40,051 bases of DNA from Proteromonas lacertae (lineage: Eukaryota; Sar; Bigyra; Opalinata; Proteromonadidae). Where the stretch lies: NCBI GenBank assembly GCA_002245135.1, contig NGBS01001206.1, positions 1-40,051 on the forward strand, given 5' to 3'. Shown piece after piece: positions 28,260 to 38,280 of the stretch. The position numbers and the translations under genes were made by a program. Below the pieces are notes generated by a model that did no database searches, was not told where the DNA came from, and saw only the letters and a list, made by a program, of their open reading frames with translations. Each line of letters opens with the position of its first letter. Position 1 is the stretch's first letter.

Positions 28260-29561
28260 TTACAATATTGATTTGTCTCCCTTCTTTCTCTTGGGTCTCT
28301 CCAGTATTTTTCTAAACCATGTGGTTGGTGCATCATCTTTTCTCACTAACTGCAACTCATAGTGTTTGAATCGAATTAATGAAAAACCTTGAATGTCATT
28401 CCCATTGATATCACCTAAATTGTATGAATATCGATTTTTCTTGATTATCTTATATACATTGTCTGACCAGTATATGTTCTTATCCATTTTACGTCTTCTC
28501 TCTTTGAATCTCACCAAATCACCTACTTCGAAATTTTGACCAGTATGATCCAATTTTTCATAATTCTTTAAGTTGTAGTTAATTGATTTTTGTAATATTT
28601 GTTTTTGTAATTCTGGACTATGGAATACCTCATTTGGGGTATATCCTTTAATTCCTGGTAATGGCTTGTTGTTATAGTCATCTATCACTTCCTGTATTAT
28701 ACTATCAAGTTTCAATTTATAATTCATATCTGGTATAATATGCTTATCATTGTGATCAATATCTGCCATATATGTAGGTGCATCATATCCCAGATCCACC
28801 AAGTGTTTGTACAACAATCTTTTTATCACACTCACTGATCTATCCAACAATGACTCTATTTTATGCTCTGAACCATCTTTTTGAAAATATGATATTCCTT
28901 CAGCATCACATAACTTCTTGATATTTGAAAAACTAGCATCAGCATCTGATAGGATACTTACCACATTTTTATGTGTTTTGTTTCCATAGGCATCTGTTTC
29001 ATAATACCACTTCTGAAATGCATCCAATGTAATATCACCATATTTATTAGGCATAAATATTGCCCATACTTTTCTTGAATTCATTTCGATAAAATACAAA
29101 TGTTCCATATCAGGTAAGAAAAACACTATATCCATTTGGAAGTACCCAGGCTTTTTGATAGTTGCGAATGGATTATTTTTTTTATATTTGAAATCGACAA
29201 TTTGTTTTCCAGGTTGTCTCCTTAAGTATTCACGTACTACATCTGGTGGTGGAGCTATATCATTCATACTAGACAAATGTTGTGTCATTTTGACAAATTC
29301 ATTTTCATTAAGGTAATAATATTTTTTATATAGTTCATCTAAGCGTGATCGATATTGGGCAATTTGGTTTGACATTTGGTCTTCATAAGAAGCCTCTCTT
29401 GTTGGATGTGTAATATTCGGTGCTCCATGGTTAATATATGTTGCAAGTGATAAGTTACCATTTGTAGGTAACGGTTTGACAGGATATGGGTTCTCGTTGC
29501 TATATGAGCTGTATAAATGTGGATCGTAACTATTAGTGCTAAACATATGGTCCAAAAACAA
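28260..29561 (-). CDS. Polinton-type integrase (rve fold)
   Basis: 433 residues. A helical N-terminal third is followed by a retroviral-integrase-like core. The first acidic strand is YFQMDIVFF (about 140-148), the second region is VVSILSDADASF (about 201-212), and the helix is HKIESLLDRSV (about 230-240). A C-terminal module of small beta strands (NFEVGDLVRFKER, about 343-355) resembles the DNA-binding end domain of these integrases. This is the gene class that integrates Polintons. The frame is open throughout. The ATG is preceded by AT-rich leader sequence. It shares the element with the protease. Confidence 0.8.
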   Translation of the reverse strand: MFLDHMFSTNSYDPHLYSSYSNENPYPVKPLPTNGNLSLATYINHGAPNITHPTREASYEDQMSNQIAQYRSRLDELYKKYYYLNENEFVKMTQHLSSMNDIAPPPDVVREYLRRQPGKQIVDFKYKKNNPFATIKKPGYFQMDIVFFLPDMEHLYFIEMNSRKVWAIFMPNKYGDITLDAFQKWYYETDAYGNKTHKNVVSILSDADASFSNIKKLCDAEGISYFQKDGSEHKIESLLDRSVSVIKRLLYKHLVDLGYDAPTYMADIDHNDKHIIPDMNYKLKLDSIIQEVIDDYNNKPLPGIKGYTPNEVFHSPELQKQILQKSINYNLKNYEKLDHTGQNFEVGDLVRFKERRRKMDKNIYWSDNVYKIIKKNRYSYNLGDINGNDIQGFSLIRFKHYELQLVRKDDAPTTWFRKILERPKRKKGDKSIL

Positions 29562-29709
29562 AAAACAAAAGTAATAATGAAATTCATTTCATTATGATTA
29601 TTATCTAAATTAATAGAGTTATATGTCTTTATAACAACATTTAAAAAAATATATATACATATAACATTTGTTCATTGTTCAACGTTATTTCCATTTCAAT
29701 TCACTTATT

Positions 29710-30518
29710 ATGAGCAACTGGAAGATACTATACAAAAACAGCTTCATTAATGATCCAAATCCGAGCATATATAAAATTTTATGTGAGAATTTTAAGACGA
29801 TTGTAGAACATGAGAAAGATTTGCAACGTTATAGGTATATTATATTATTATATGTCTATAGCTGGAATGGTAACTTCAGTATAAGGCGTTTTCACTACAT
29901 GGTACAAAAGATTCACAGAAATTGAAAAGATTGATGATCGACATGAAAGATTAAAAATGTCCAGAGTGTTGATGTCTGTCCTGCTATGTAATATCATGTA
30001 TAAAGAGGATCTGGACAAAAGCATCGTATATCTATTTAATATATATTTCAATTTTGAATCAATAGTATGATCGTATGCTTGACCATGCAATGGAGGATAT
30101 GATAGAACTGACTTGTATGTATATCATACATTTCGGTGACAACGATTTAGCAAAATGCGAAAAAGAAGAAAACAAGAATTCGAAAGGAGATATTGTTTAC
30201 AGAAGTACGGCTGAAAGTATAGTAAGTAGTAAAGTCTCTATAGCATCGTTGTTTGATAATCTGGATGATGATGATTATAATGATGATGATGACAACAACA
30301 ACAAGTTGTTAAAGGTGGCATCCACAAAAAGAAAGTGCAGTACATCTAAAGCTCCAAGATTTAAAAGAAAGAAAATAAATCAAAAAAACATTTCAACCAA
30401 AAACCAAAAACAAGAAGATAGTACTACAGAGGAAGATGATGATGATGATGATAATAACTTCTCACAATATATAGTAGATGATGATGATGAGGAGCCAGAG
30501 TACCAAAATGATTATTAA
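29710..30518 (+). other. two open stretches with an acidic tail, virus-like neighbourhood
   Basis: Two separate open stretches, 29710-29925 and 30075-30518, on the plus strand beside the integrase. The first starts MSNWKILYK and is helical and polar. The second has a Lys-Asn-rich middle and long Asp runs encoded by GAT repeats (near 30265-30300 and 30435-30455 and 30478-30492). They may belong to one gene, but I do not connect them. No family is recognised. They could equally be host or element sequence. Confidence 0.35.
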
Positions 30519-30540
30519 TCTCTGGTCCTAATTGGTTCAA

Positions 30541-30968
30541 ATGATAGATTGTGTTTGTGTGGGAGTGTTGTTTTCATAATTTACATAATTAATTAGCATT
30601 ATAACAAGTCTTATAAGAAATATCAATAATAGAAAAATAGATGCGTTTCGAGATTTGACTTGAACTCTATTTTTTTTTGTTTTGTTTTTTTATTACATAG
30701 GATGGTCACTATATGGTGTCATATCACACCATGTGTTGACCATCCTATTGAGATTGTTTTTATTGAATTATTTTTTGAAATTATATGTCATTCACTTTCT
30801 ATAATTTGAACTAACAACATAAATAGATTCATCATAAGATGAGGATTCAAATGGAATAATTATTTTTGTTTAAATTCAAACAGAAAAGCGAAAAAATAAT
30901 GTAAGCTTGAATTATGATTTGATTATGAAACGGACAAAAAACCATAGGGGGCTAGAGCACACTGTGCT
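30541..30968. other. spacer with two hairpins
   Basis: AT-rich with no gene. An inverted repeat spans 30699-30746 (aggatggtca ... tgaccatcct, with further inner pairing), and a perfect palindrome lies at 30948-30976. The first could be a terminator-like or element-end structure. Confidence 0.45.
30699..30746. repeat. inverted repeat (hairpin)
   Basis: Outer arms aggatggtca and tgaccatcct pair perfectly, and inner atggtgt and acaccat pair around a short loop. It stands shortly after the acidic ORF of the family B segment. Confidence 0.7.
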
Positions 30969-30976
30969 CTAGCCCC
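30948..30976. repeat. perfect 13-bp palindrome with 3-nt loop
   Basis: ggggctagagcac, then act, then its exact inverse. It stands out by GC content from its surroundings and overlaps the stop end of the small ORF at 30969. Confidence 0.85.
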
Positions 30977-31202
30977 TTTCTTTCATTATTATAACTCTCC
31001 ACTCTTCTATTAAACAAAATAATTCATACTCTTCTATTTCTACAAACTTTCTGAGCAACACCATTTCTAAGTCTTCTGAATCTTGTTGCGGTGCTAACTT
31101 ACCAAAGAAAGTTTCTTCGTTTATAATATCTGCATATCTTGAACTTATATGAATAAACCAACTTTTGATCAGGTATAGCTTTTCAACATCAAAGTATAAC
31201 AC
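30969..31202 (-). CDS. hypothetical 77-residue acidic protein
   Basis: ATG to stop, helical and acidic, with DSEDLEMVLLRKFVEIEEYELFCLIEEW as an amphipathic C-terminal helix (starting about residue 42). Its stop falls within the palindrome at 30948-30976. No family recognised; upstream minus-strand sequence keeps a protein-like look in other frames, so this may be the last exon of a longer gene. Confidence 0.35.
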   Translation of the reverse strand: MLYFDVEKLYLIKSWFIHISSRYADIINEETFFGKLAPQQDSEDLEMVLLRKFVEIEEYELFCLIEEWRVIIMKERG

Positions 31203-31369
31203 AACAAGGGTTGTTCATCAGTTCCATCGATCAAAGAACGAAGCATACTTTGAATATATCAGATGCTTCTATACCTTAACATCACTCCCATAAAACACTA
31301 TTAAAAAATTCCTTAAGAAATATATCAAGTAGTTTCACATCATCAATATGTAGTATGCATAGTTAAAGA

Positions 31370-32337
31370 TTAAATGGTTCTTATTTTAATGCACTTATTT
31401 TTACTCCTTAAACATGCCAAACTAAAATATGTGCTTGATCTACAACCTATCAATATATTACATTCAGATAAAATATAATTTTCTGATATTAGCCGGATGA
31501 CACATTCATTTCTTTTAAGTTTTCCGTGCATAAAATTGCTTGCATGGCATATATCACCTGGAATAGAATAATTAATTATATTCTTATTATATTTTAGTTT
31601 AAAATATCTCAATATTATTGAAGAATCTGATATAATGAATAACTTATAATTCTTATTATAATCTAAAATTTCATTTATCACTTTTGTATATAATGAAATA
31701 CTGTTGTTATTAAAAAAAATTGTATTCTTTTCTCCAAAATCTGATAAATACCCCGTTCGTATATGAACTCCAACAACAATTGCTCTCTTAAGCAATAATT
31801 TAAATCCTTTAATATATTTTGATATATACTTTGTAGGTATTAAAAATGTATGATGTAAAAACATTTCTAATGGCATATTAAGCTTATTTATTACAGGGAA
31901 TATAGTTTTTAGTTGTAGAGAATAATTAAAATATTGAAGAACGAGTGATGTAAAACTGTGATAAATAAATATTTTGATAGTTATATTCTTGTTTATTAGT
32001 TTGAGATTAGTTAAATTCTTTTTATTAAATGTGTAAAACTTAGTTGAATTACATTTTGAAAGAAAAATTGATAAAGGAAATTTGAAATAATTTAAAATCT
32101 CATACCAGTTAACTATATATAAGGATGATAACTAACTAATGATAGCAAGATACTACTAGTTAATGTAGGTATTTTATTTGCAAAACCACATCCCTTGTAA
32201 GGAGAGAATAAAATAAGAGATGTATATTTAATTTTATTAATTTTCATGAACTCATTCCAATAATATGTTTCATAATTGTTTTTATTATAATAAATTATAT
32301 ATAATAAAAGTATCAATTCTATAAATACTAACATCAT
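31370..32337 (-). CDS. fucosyltransferase-like GT-B protein, one short intron or one frameshift
   Basis: Exons 32133-32337 and 31370-32112 on the minus strand give 315 codons, close to the 317 of the paralogue at 23041. The 20-nt piece removed (32113-32132) begins GT and ends AG. Landmarks: anchor (about 3-18), GCGFANKIPTLTSSI (about 49-63; Ala replaces Leu of GLGNK), VVGVHIRTGYLSD (about 186-198), LFIISDSS, and SRSSTYFSLACLRS near the end. The other reading is that no intron exists and one base has been lost: the unspliced residues align gap-free with the paralogue if one base is added. Thus either a very short intron or a young pseudogene. Confidence 0.6.
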
Positions 32338-32612
32338 AATGTTTTAGCAGCTTAAATAATTTAGAAAAAAGAGTCACCCATATAAATACTAACATGCAGA
32401 GAAATCTAACGGTTGAAAATGGTTATACTTCTAAGAAGTAAACTTACAAAATGAATATCATCTATTTGAATTTTCGATGATATGTCCTCCAAACATTTTA
32501 ACCATATATTTGAGCCAATTATTTTAACAACTCAACCAGGCTATGTTATATCACTTAACCATAGACTTGATGAGTCTATGCTGCATACGTAGCTTATCGA
32601 GAATATATCATT
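32338..32612. other. spacer between fucosyltransferase-like gene and palindrome
   Basis: AT-rich, no open frame of note. It may hold the missing left part of the hAT relic, but no transposase sequence is recognisable here. Confidence 0.3.
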
Positions 32613-33681
32613 AATTGAAATTTATTTTTGTAATTTAGAATATTTTATAAATTTGTTGATTTAAATTGATTTTATTTCTTCTTTCATCTATATAACTTGT
32701 TTATAAACACTATTACACAAAAATAAATAAAATAGTTAACTTCTTACATAATTCAACACAAATAATACATAAAATGATTGGTTAATTCTTTTATCTCTAC
32801 ACCTGCACGAATATCTCGTCGTGCTATTGGTGTTTTTATAATTAAAAAAGAATAAGATGTTGCGCGCCGTTTGTCATAGTTGGTCGTTTGTCTACCAGAC
32901 ATTTTTAAAACAAACTAAATGTATATTCTTACTTGTTATATAACCTACCTCTGCAGTATACTTTCTTGTTAATATAAATAGCTTGAATATTTGCGCCGTT
33001 TGTTTTCTTGAAATTTTTGAAGCAAACTATATGTATATTTAGCTAATATAGACTAAAATACATTAGCTGAAATAATTAGAATGTAATAATTAGAATAACT
33101 TAATGTTGATCATAAGACATTTAAAATGAAAAAAGAAAATATAGAATCAAGCCTCACTCAAGCCAATATTTTACATTTCTTTTTTATATAGAAAGAATTA
33201 ATAATTATTACATTCTAATTATTTCAGCTAATGTATTTTAGTCTATATTAGCTAAATATACATATAGTTTGCTTCAAAAATTTCAAGAAACAAACGGCGC
33301 AAATATTCAAGCTATTTATATTAACAAGAAAGTATACTGCAGAGGTAGGTTATATAACAAGTAAGAATATACATTTAGTTTTGTTTTAAAAATGTCTGGT
33401 AGACAAACGACCAACTATGACAAACGGCGCGCAACATCTTATTCTTTTTTAATTATAAAAACACCAATAGCACGACGAGATATTCATGCAGGTGTAGAGA
33501 TAAAAGAATTAACCAATCATTTTATGTATTATTTGTGTTGAATTATGTAAGAAGTTAACTATTTTTATTTATTTTTGTGTAATAGTGTTTATAAACAAGT
33601 TATATAGATGAAAGAGAAATAAAATCAATTTAAATCAACAAATTTTATAAATATTCTAAATTACAAAAATAAATTTCAATT
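32613..33681. mobile_element. 1.07-kb nearly perfect foldback palindrome
   Basis: Both ends begin with aattgaaatttattttt read inward, and the arms match for more than 450 bp with only scattered differences. The centre is near 33147, around tcaagcctcactcaagcc. The inner part (about 32870-33435) is the same family as the MITEs at 11281 and 24083, with gcgccgtttgt twice in each arm. The outer 240 bp of each arm are not seen in the other copies. It is non-coding. It stands immediately left of the hAT relic and may have inserted into it. The high arm identity implies recent formation or gene conversion between arms. Confidence 0.85.
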
Positions 33682-33689
33682 TATGTATA

Positions 33690-34580
33690 CCTACTTTAAC
33701 GACAACTCGGTGGAATAGTTTATATATTATGTTAAAGAAATTTTATGAAAGTAAAGAAATATTGCATCAATATTATGAAGAAAAAACAAATGAATACAAA
33801 AACAATCTTAAACAGTATACACAAGAAAACTTATAAAACCAAAAGAAGATGAGTTGCTGAAATTTATTCCTTCCCTTACCAATATAGCGTATGTTATTCT
33901 AGATAAACTATGTGATATACTCGAACCATTATACAAACTTAATAAGATATTGGAAGATGGAAACATGACTATGGGAATGGCTGTATTACATTATAAACAG
34001 ACTTTATTTCAGTTCAAAACAGGTTATCCATCAAAGATACAGGAATATGCTGAGAGTATCAAAATTAATATGATAGAAAGACTAAATAATATATGTAATG
34101 ATAGTGATTTGCCTCTGTTGTGCTGCATGTTGACCCTAGAGTAAATCATTCATTCTTCATAGTACTCTAGGGTTTAGCGATTCAGAATTTGAAAAATAAA
34201 AGTTTATTAATTAATTCATTGAATTATATAATTACTGAAATCGAAGAAACATATTTAATAGAAAAAACTACATTAGATAAATATCTTGCAAAAGCAGTAA
34301 AAGAAAGAGATTAATTATGCCAAATGAAGCACAAGAATATTTGCAATATGATATTCATTACAGCACCTCTGAAACCATCGGAAATATCTGGCTATCATTA
34401 AAGTCCAAGTTTCCTAGGGTATACATACTTGCCAAGAACAGTTTAAACAGTCTAGCAACATCTTCAGAGCCAGAAAGAATATTTTCCGAGGCTGGACAAT
34501 AAGTAACTTATCCAAATCAAATTTATCATGTGATAGATTACAAATGAAACTGATGATTAGTAGAAATAAATAAGAACATA
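33690..34580 (+). pseudogene. hAT transposase relic
   Basis: Protein-like pieces in order: the hAT motif TTRWNSLYIMLKKFY (33690-33740 region), KLCDILEPLYKLNKIL (about 33905-33955), and the C-terminal dimerisation region LAKNSLNSLATSSEPERIFSEAG (about 34432-34498, motif SSEPERIFSEAG). Frames change between pieces and there are internal stops (for example 33836 and 34142), so it is inactive. The N-terminal zinc finger and the first DDE aspartate are not seen. A terminal inverted repeat at 34742-34842 closes the element on the right. Confidence 0.8.
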
Positions 34581-34741
34581 ATTATATAAAATACCTAATT
34601 ATTGTTGAGTATTAAATTGTAATTCTTTATAGAAAGTTAGAATTTATTTAATTGAATTGAAAATATATGAATCAAGTATTAAAATATATTATAAGATAGT
34701 TTTTATGAAGGGAAAATTAGTATAAAATGAATTAAAATAGA

Positions 34742-34842
34742 TTTTATAATATAACGGCTTGTAAGGCTTGACAGACCGACTGTTAAGGCAAAACCTATAG
34801 GTTTTGACCTATCTCCGTCGGTAACCGATAAATACAACCCTG
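34742..34842. repeat. right terminal repeat of the hAT relic
   Basis: Ends aaatacaaccctg, the inverse of a typical hAT end (cagggttgta). The subterminal part has cctataggttttgacc, shared with the ends of the hAT element at 37108-38226. The left end was not found. Confidence 0.65.
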
Positions 34843-35301
34843 GTTAAAATATAAACCAACTGAAGAGGAGAGTAGAAAAACCAAAATGTTAAAATGTAGT
34901 GGCATTGATGAAAAGAACACTTTAACATACAAATTTTGTTTATTATATATATAATGGACTGAACACATGATGATGATATTGATATAACAACCTAAAAATA
35001 GAAAAGATATAGCAAAGTCAGATCCAGATACTACTCTTCACTTTTACAGATCGTAGAAATATGAAGAAGAGAGGATATGAAGAAGTTATTAATATTCAGA
35101 CATATAATAAAAATTATACTAAATTATATTGTTTATTATATTATATATTCACATTTCATTATTACTTATTAATGATTACTATAATAGTTATATTAACTAT
35201 AATATCATTTGCAAAAGTGAATTGTTTAAAAGTAATGAAATGCAAACAAAAATGTTTGACTCAGCAGAACAAGATCAATTTACCATTCTAATACTAATTT
35301 A
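34843..35301. other. gene-free stretch with remnants before a GT31 fragment
   Basis: AT-rich. A hydrophobic stretch at about 35100-35220 resembles an anchor and may be what is left of the N-terminus of the GT31 relic that follows, but no single frame supports it. Confidence 0.3.
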
Positions 35302-35598
35302 TATATTTATATAATTTCTGAATGCGAGCAAATATCAGAAAGAATAGCAGTAAGATTAACATGGGGAAAAAATACGAAAGATATAACTGTTAGGTTTATA
35401 ATAGGTATAGGAAATAAAATGTGTATAAATAATTATAAAATTGAAAGCCAAATATATGGAGATATAATTCAGTTAACCATTTATGAATCTTTTGCAAATG
35501 AAACATTATTTTGTCTTTATACAATGAAGTATTTAAATGAATTATGCCCATATGCTAAATATTATGCAAAAGTTGATGTAGATAGTTTTGTATATTAA
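35302..35598 (+). pseudogene. GT31 glycosyltransferase fragment
   Basis: An open piece with ISERIAVRLTWGKNT (the GT31 RRxAIRxTWG motif), GDIIQLTIYESFANETL and YYAKVDVDSFVY (DxD motif), matching the middle of the GT31 protein at 19291 and better conserved at the TWG motif. It has no start in frame and stops right after the DxD motif, whereas an intact protein would have about 130 more residues. It is a decayed or truncated paralogue. Confidence 0.7.
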
Positions 35599-35834
35599 AC
35601 AACTATACAATATCATTAAACTTTTGAATTTCTTTATTACATTACAGTTATAGAAATAATCATTATGCATTTGATGCTAATAATATTGTATGTGATATAT
35701 ATATATACGTTTATTAATTCTTTTTTCTCCTTTTTTGATATACTTAGATGTATTGCTTTTACAAAATATGTACTATCAACAACAATCGAGTTATTATCAT
35801 TTAGCATCAATGCCAAAATAATATTATCATATCT

Positions 35835-36429
35835 TACTCTTCTACTATTATTTGATTTAGAATGATTATTTTAGAATATGTAAAAGAATATCTTGAAAAA
35901 ATAAAATAATCTATTCCTTTTCCAGAATGAATCTTGCTTTTTTTCCATACATTGTCATGGTTTGCATATATGGAATAATATCTCCAAGATATATCTCCTC
36001 TCTTTCCTACTATCAATATTTCTTTGTGTAAAAGATTATAATTATTAAGTAATTGTTTATTATTTTCCCATATTCTTATGAAATACAATATCAGAATTAA
36101 AATAATAATAAATTTACAATTTGTTAATGTTATTCATTCTTTTATCATTGGATAAAAGAATGAAGATCCATAACTATTATTCCTAAAATTTAATTTTGAT
36201 AAGATATACTTGGAATTTTAATGAATAGACATTTATTTAAACAATGTATGTAATATGATTTAATATCATACTGATAATAAATTACGATTAGTCCATTTTC
36301 ATTTACTATTTTTAATAAACTAGACAATGATTTATTAAATATATTGTGATTATATGAATACAAAGGTGGTAATGTAGTTATAAAAGTATAATCATAAATT
36401 TTTAAATATGTTTTATAATTTAATATCAA
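35835..36429 (-). pseudogene. possible decayed secretory-pathway gene
   Basis: Two open minus-strand pieces, 36190-36429 and 35834-36088, in different frames, with compositions like the glycan genes. The second has a hydrophobic stretch followed by KEILIVGKRGDISWRYY and HSGKGIDYF. No family recognised. Position after a GT31 relic suggests more decayed glycan material. Confidence 0.3.
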
Positions 36430-37099
36430 AACAATAATATAATAAAGAATTGTAACAATAGAAAGAAATATTTAAATATCTTATATTGATATTTTAAAAT
36501 GGCTTTGTTATATCAAATTCAATATCAATCCAAATTTTGTTTTAATAAAATGAAATAGTTAGTGCAAATTAATGAAAATAGATTTTTTTATTACAGTGAT
36601 AGTTTTGATAGAAGGTTATGTAACTTCATCATAGTTTTATTATTATTATTGAAACTCTATATTCTAATGTAAAACGATTTCTTACTTTTGCAATTTTGGA
36701 TTTAACATCGATATATCTTTTTCAATAAAGTTAAATGGTTTCTTATTCTTGTACCTTTAATACCTGATAATTCAGAATAGTTTCTAATAGGTTTTCTTCT
36801 ATAAATTGATTTTAACACATCCAATTGCTGTTGGGTTATTTTTGTGTAATTTTTCTTTTTTTTGTTAATATAATTTCATTAGTTACAAATGTTACAGGTA
36901 ACAGTTGTTACTGGAGGTAAGCTATTATACTATATAATAAATATAACATACTGAATGTATAATAAATCTTAAAGATATAAAAGCTTGAGATTTGTATATC
37001 ATTTTAGTGAGTAAATTCACAAGTATTTTAAATACAAACTTGAAAGCTTGAATATTTTATTGAAAGTTCTCATAAATATTATTATAAGTATTTTATAGA
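36430..37099. other. mostly gene-free stretch with one HTH-like piece
   Basis: AT-rich. The only protein-like signal is the minus-strand piece at 36702-36875, listed separately. No repeats of note. Confidence 0.35.
36702..36875 (-). pseudogene. homeodomain-like helix-turn-helix piece
   Basis: An open minus-strand stretch of about 57 codons without ATG. A Lys-rich start is followed by ITQQQLDVLKSIYRR, then PIRNYSELSGIKG and TRIRNHLTLLKK. The order of three helices and the basic last helix resemble a degenerate homeodomain-type fold, although the WFxN core is missing. GT and AG sites nearby would allow short introns upstream, so it may be an exon of a host gene or a relic. Low certainty. Confidence 0.3.
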
Positions 37100-37107
37100 A
37101 TTATGAT
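37100..37107 (+). repeat. 8-bp target site duplication, left copy
   Basis: attatgat, identical to 38227-38234, directly flanking the hAT ends. Confidence 0.85.
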
Positions 37108-38226
37108 CAGTGTTGTATTTTTCGGTCAAAAAATATAGGTTTACCTATAGGTCAAAACCTATATCTTTAGCTTGACCTTTACCTTCCTTATACTAGCTAT
37201 TAGTTGACCTCCTATTGAACATGAGTTAAGAAGCATATAATCTAACCATATATACAAAATTAATGTTTTATACATCATCTTTTCAAATATCAAATTTGAC
37301 AGTCGGTCGATGCACTTTTATATTACTATTATTTTGATCTATTTCTCAATGATGACTCACAATAACATATTATTAACATAATATTAAATTAATTATAGAA
37401 TAAAAAAAATAAAAGAAAAAACATCAAGCTTGATGGTTTGACTAAGCAAATCTTTATTTTTTAAGATTTTGATCATTTAGATGTATAATTACTCAATATT
37501 TATAAGACTTTATAATATATGAAACCATAGGGATATCACATTACCCCCTATCGCATCAATAGAGTTGTGCATTTATTCAATTGCTTTGGAAAACGTGATT
37601 AAAATAAAATATTCAGATTATTACATATGGTAAAAGCCAAAGTCAATTCAGATTCTGCCAACAAAGATCTATGTAAATTAATAACCTTCAATGCAGTCAG
37701 TACCACAATATTAGACTCACCAGAATTTAGAAGGTTTTGCTTCAGACTAGGATATATTATACCTCTAAGAGAGTTTTATAATGCTTATTTATTTTCAGAA
37801 ACTGAGAAAGTAAGAGACTTATTGAAGACAAATCATTAATATCCAGAAATAGAGATTTATTATTATAATTACATTAATATTTGTTTTTTAGAGATAGTAA
37901 TCAATATAAATTAATCATCAAAATAACAAGTTGTTTATAAATATGTTAAATATCACTATTGAGTAGTTTGTAGATGAATTTTAATATATCAGAATAGATA
38001 TTTATACAATTTCAACCAATCTTATTCTAACTATGGTAATCAAAAGTAAAACAGGAAGCAGGAATAATATTTTATATAGTATGATAGTTTGTATTAAACA
38101 AATGTTACTCAGTAAGTAATTAAAATAGATTTTAACAAAATATGCTCGAGGTTTGACCGACCGTCGGTCAAAGCTAGATTATAGGTTTTACCTATAAGCT
38201 ATAGGTTACCTATTTATACAACCCTG
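37108..38226. mobile_element. short hAT element, non-autonomous
   Basis: Left end cagtgttgtattttt and right end (inverse) cagggttgtataaat form the terminal repeats, with subterminal taggtttacctatagg-like blocks on both sides. Flanks are identical 8-bp duplications, the hAT signature. The 1119-bp element keeps only one transposase piece at 37627-37839, so it cannot move by itself. The intact duplications suggest a fairly recent insertion. Confidence 0.85.
37627..37839 (+). pseudogene. hAT transposase N-terminal piece
   Basis: 70 codons with KDLCKLITFNAVSTTILDSPEFRRF, which matches the region after the BED finger in hAT transposases (LxxFI...PxxxVexxxFrxx). The rest of the transposase is absent from the element, consistent with an internal deletion derivative. 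Start codon by chance. Confidence 0.65.
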
Positions 38227-38234
38227 ATTATGAT
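38227..38234 (+). repeat. 8-bp target site duplication, right copy
   Basis: attatgat, identical to 37100-37107. Confidence 0.85.
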
Positions 38235-38280
38235 TAAGCGAAATAAAAAACATTATCAAAAATAGACAATCATATATATA

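Larger units (their letters stand above)
26450..30540. mobile_element. AT-rich Polinton-like segment, family B
   Basis: Contains an adenain/Ulp1-like cysteine protease, an unknown ORF, a retroviral-type integrase and an acidic ORF, which is part of the Polinton/Maverick gene set. DNA polymerase B, packaging ATPase and capsid genes are not seen, so the element is not whole. The protease and integrase frames are long and open, and composition is AT-rich like the host genes, so it may be younger than, or different from, family A. No terminal inverted repeats were found. Confidence 0.65.

Noticed and set aside
29339-29587. Hydrophobic minus-strand ORF overlapping the integrase start
   Set aside because: Different frame of the integrase N-terminus; no independent support.
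35061-35865. Short hydrophobic plus-strand ORFs around the GT31 fragment
   Set aside because: AT-rich sequence yields such frames by chance; apart from the GT31 motif piece nothing is conserved.
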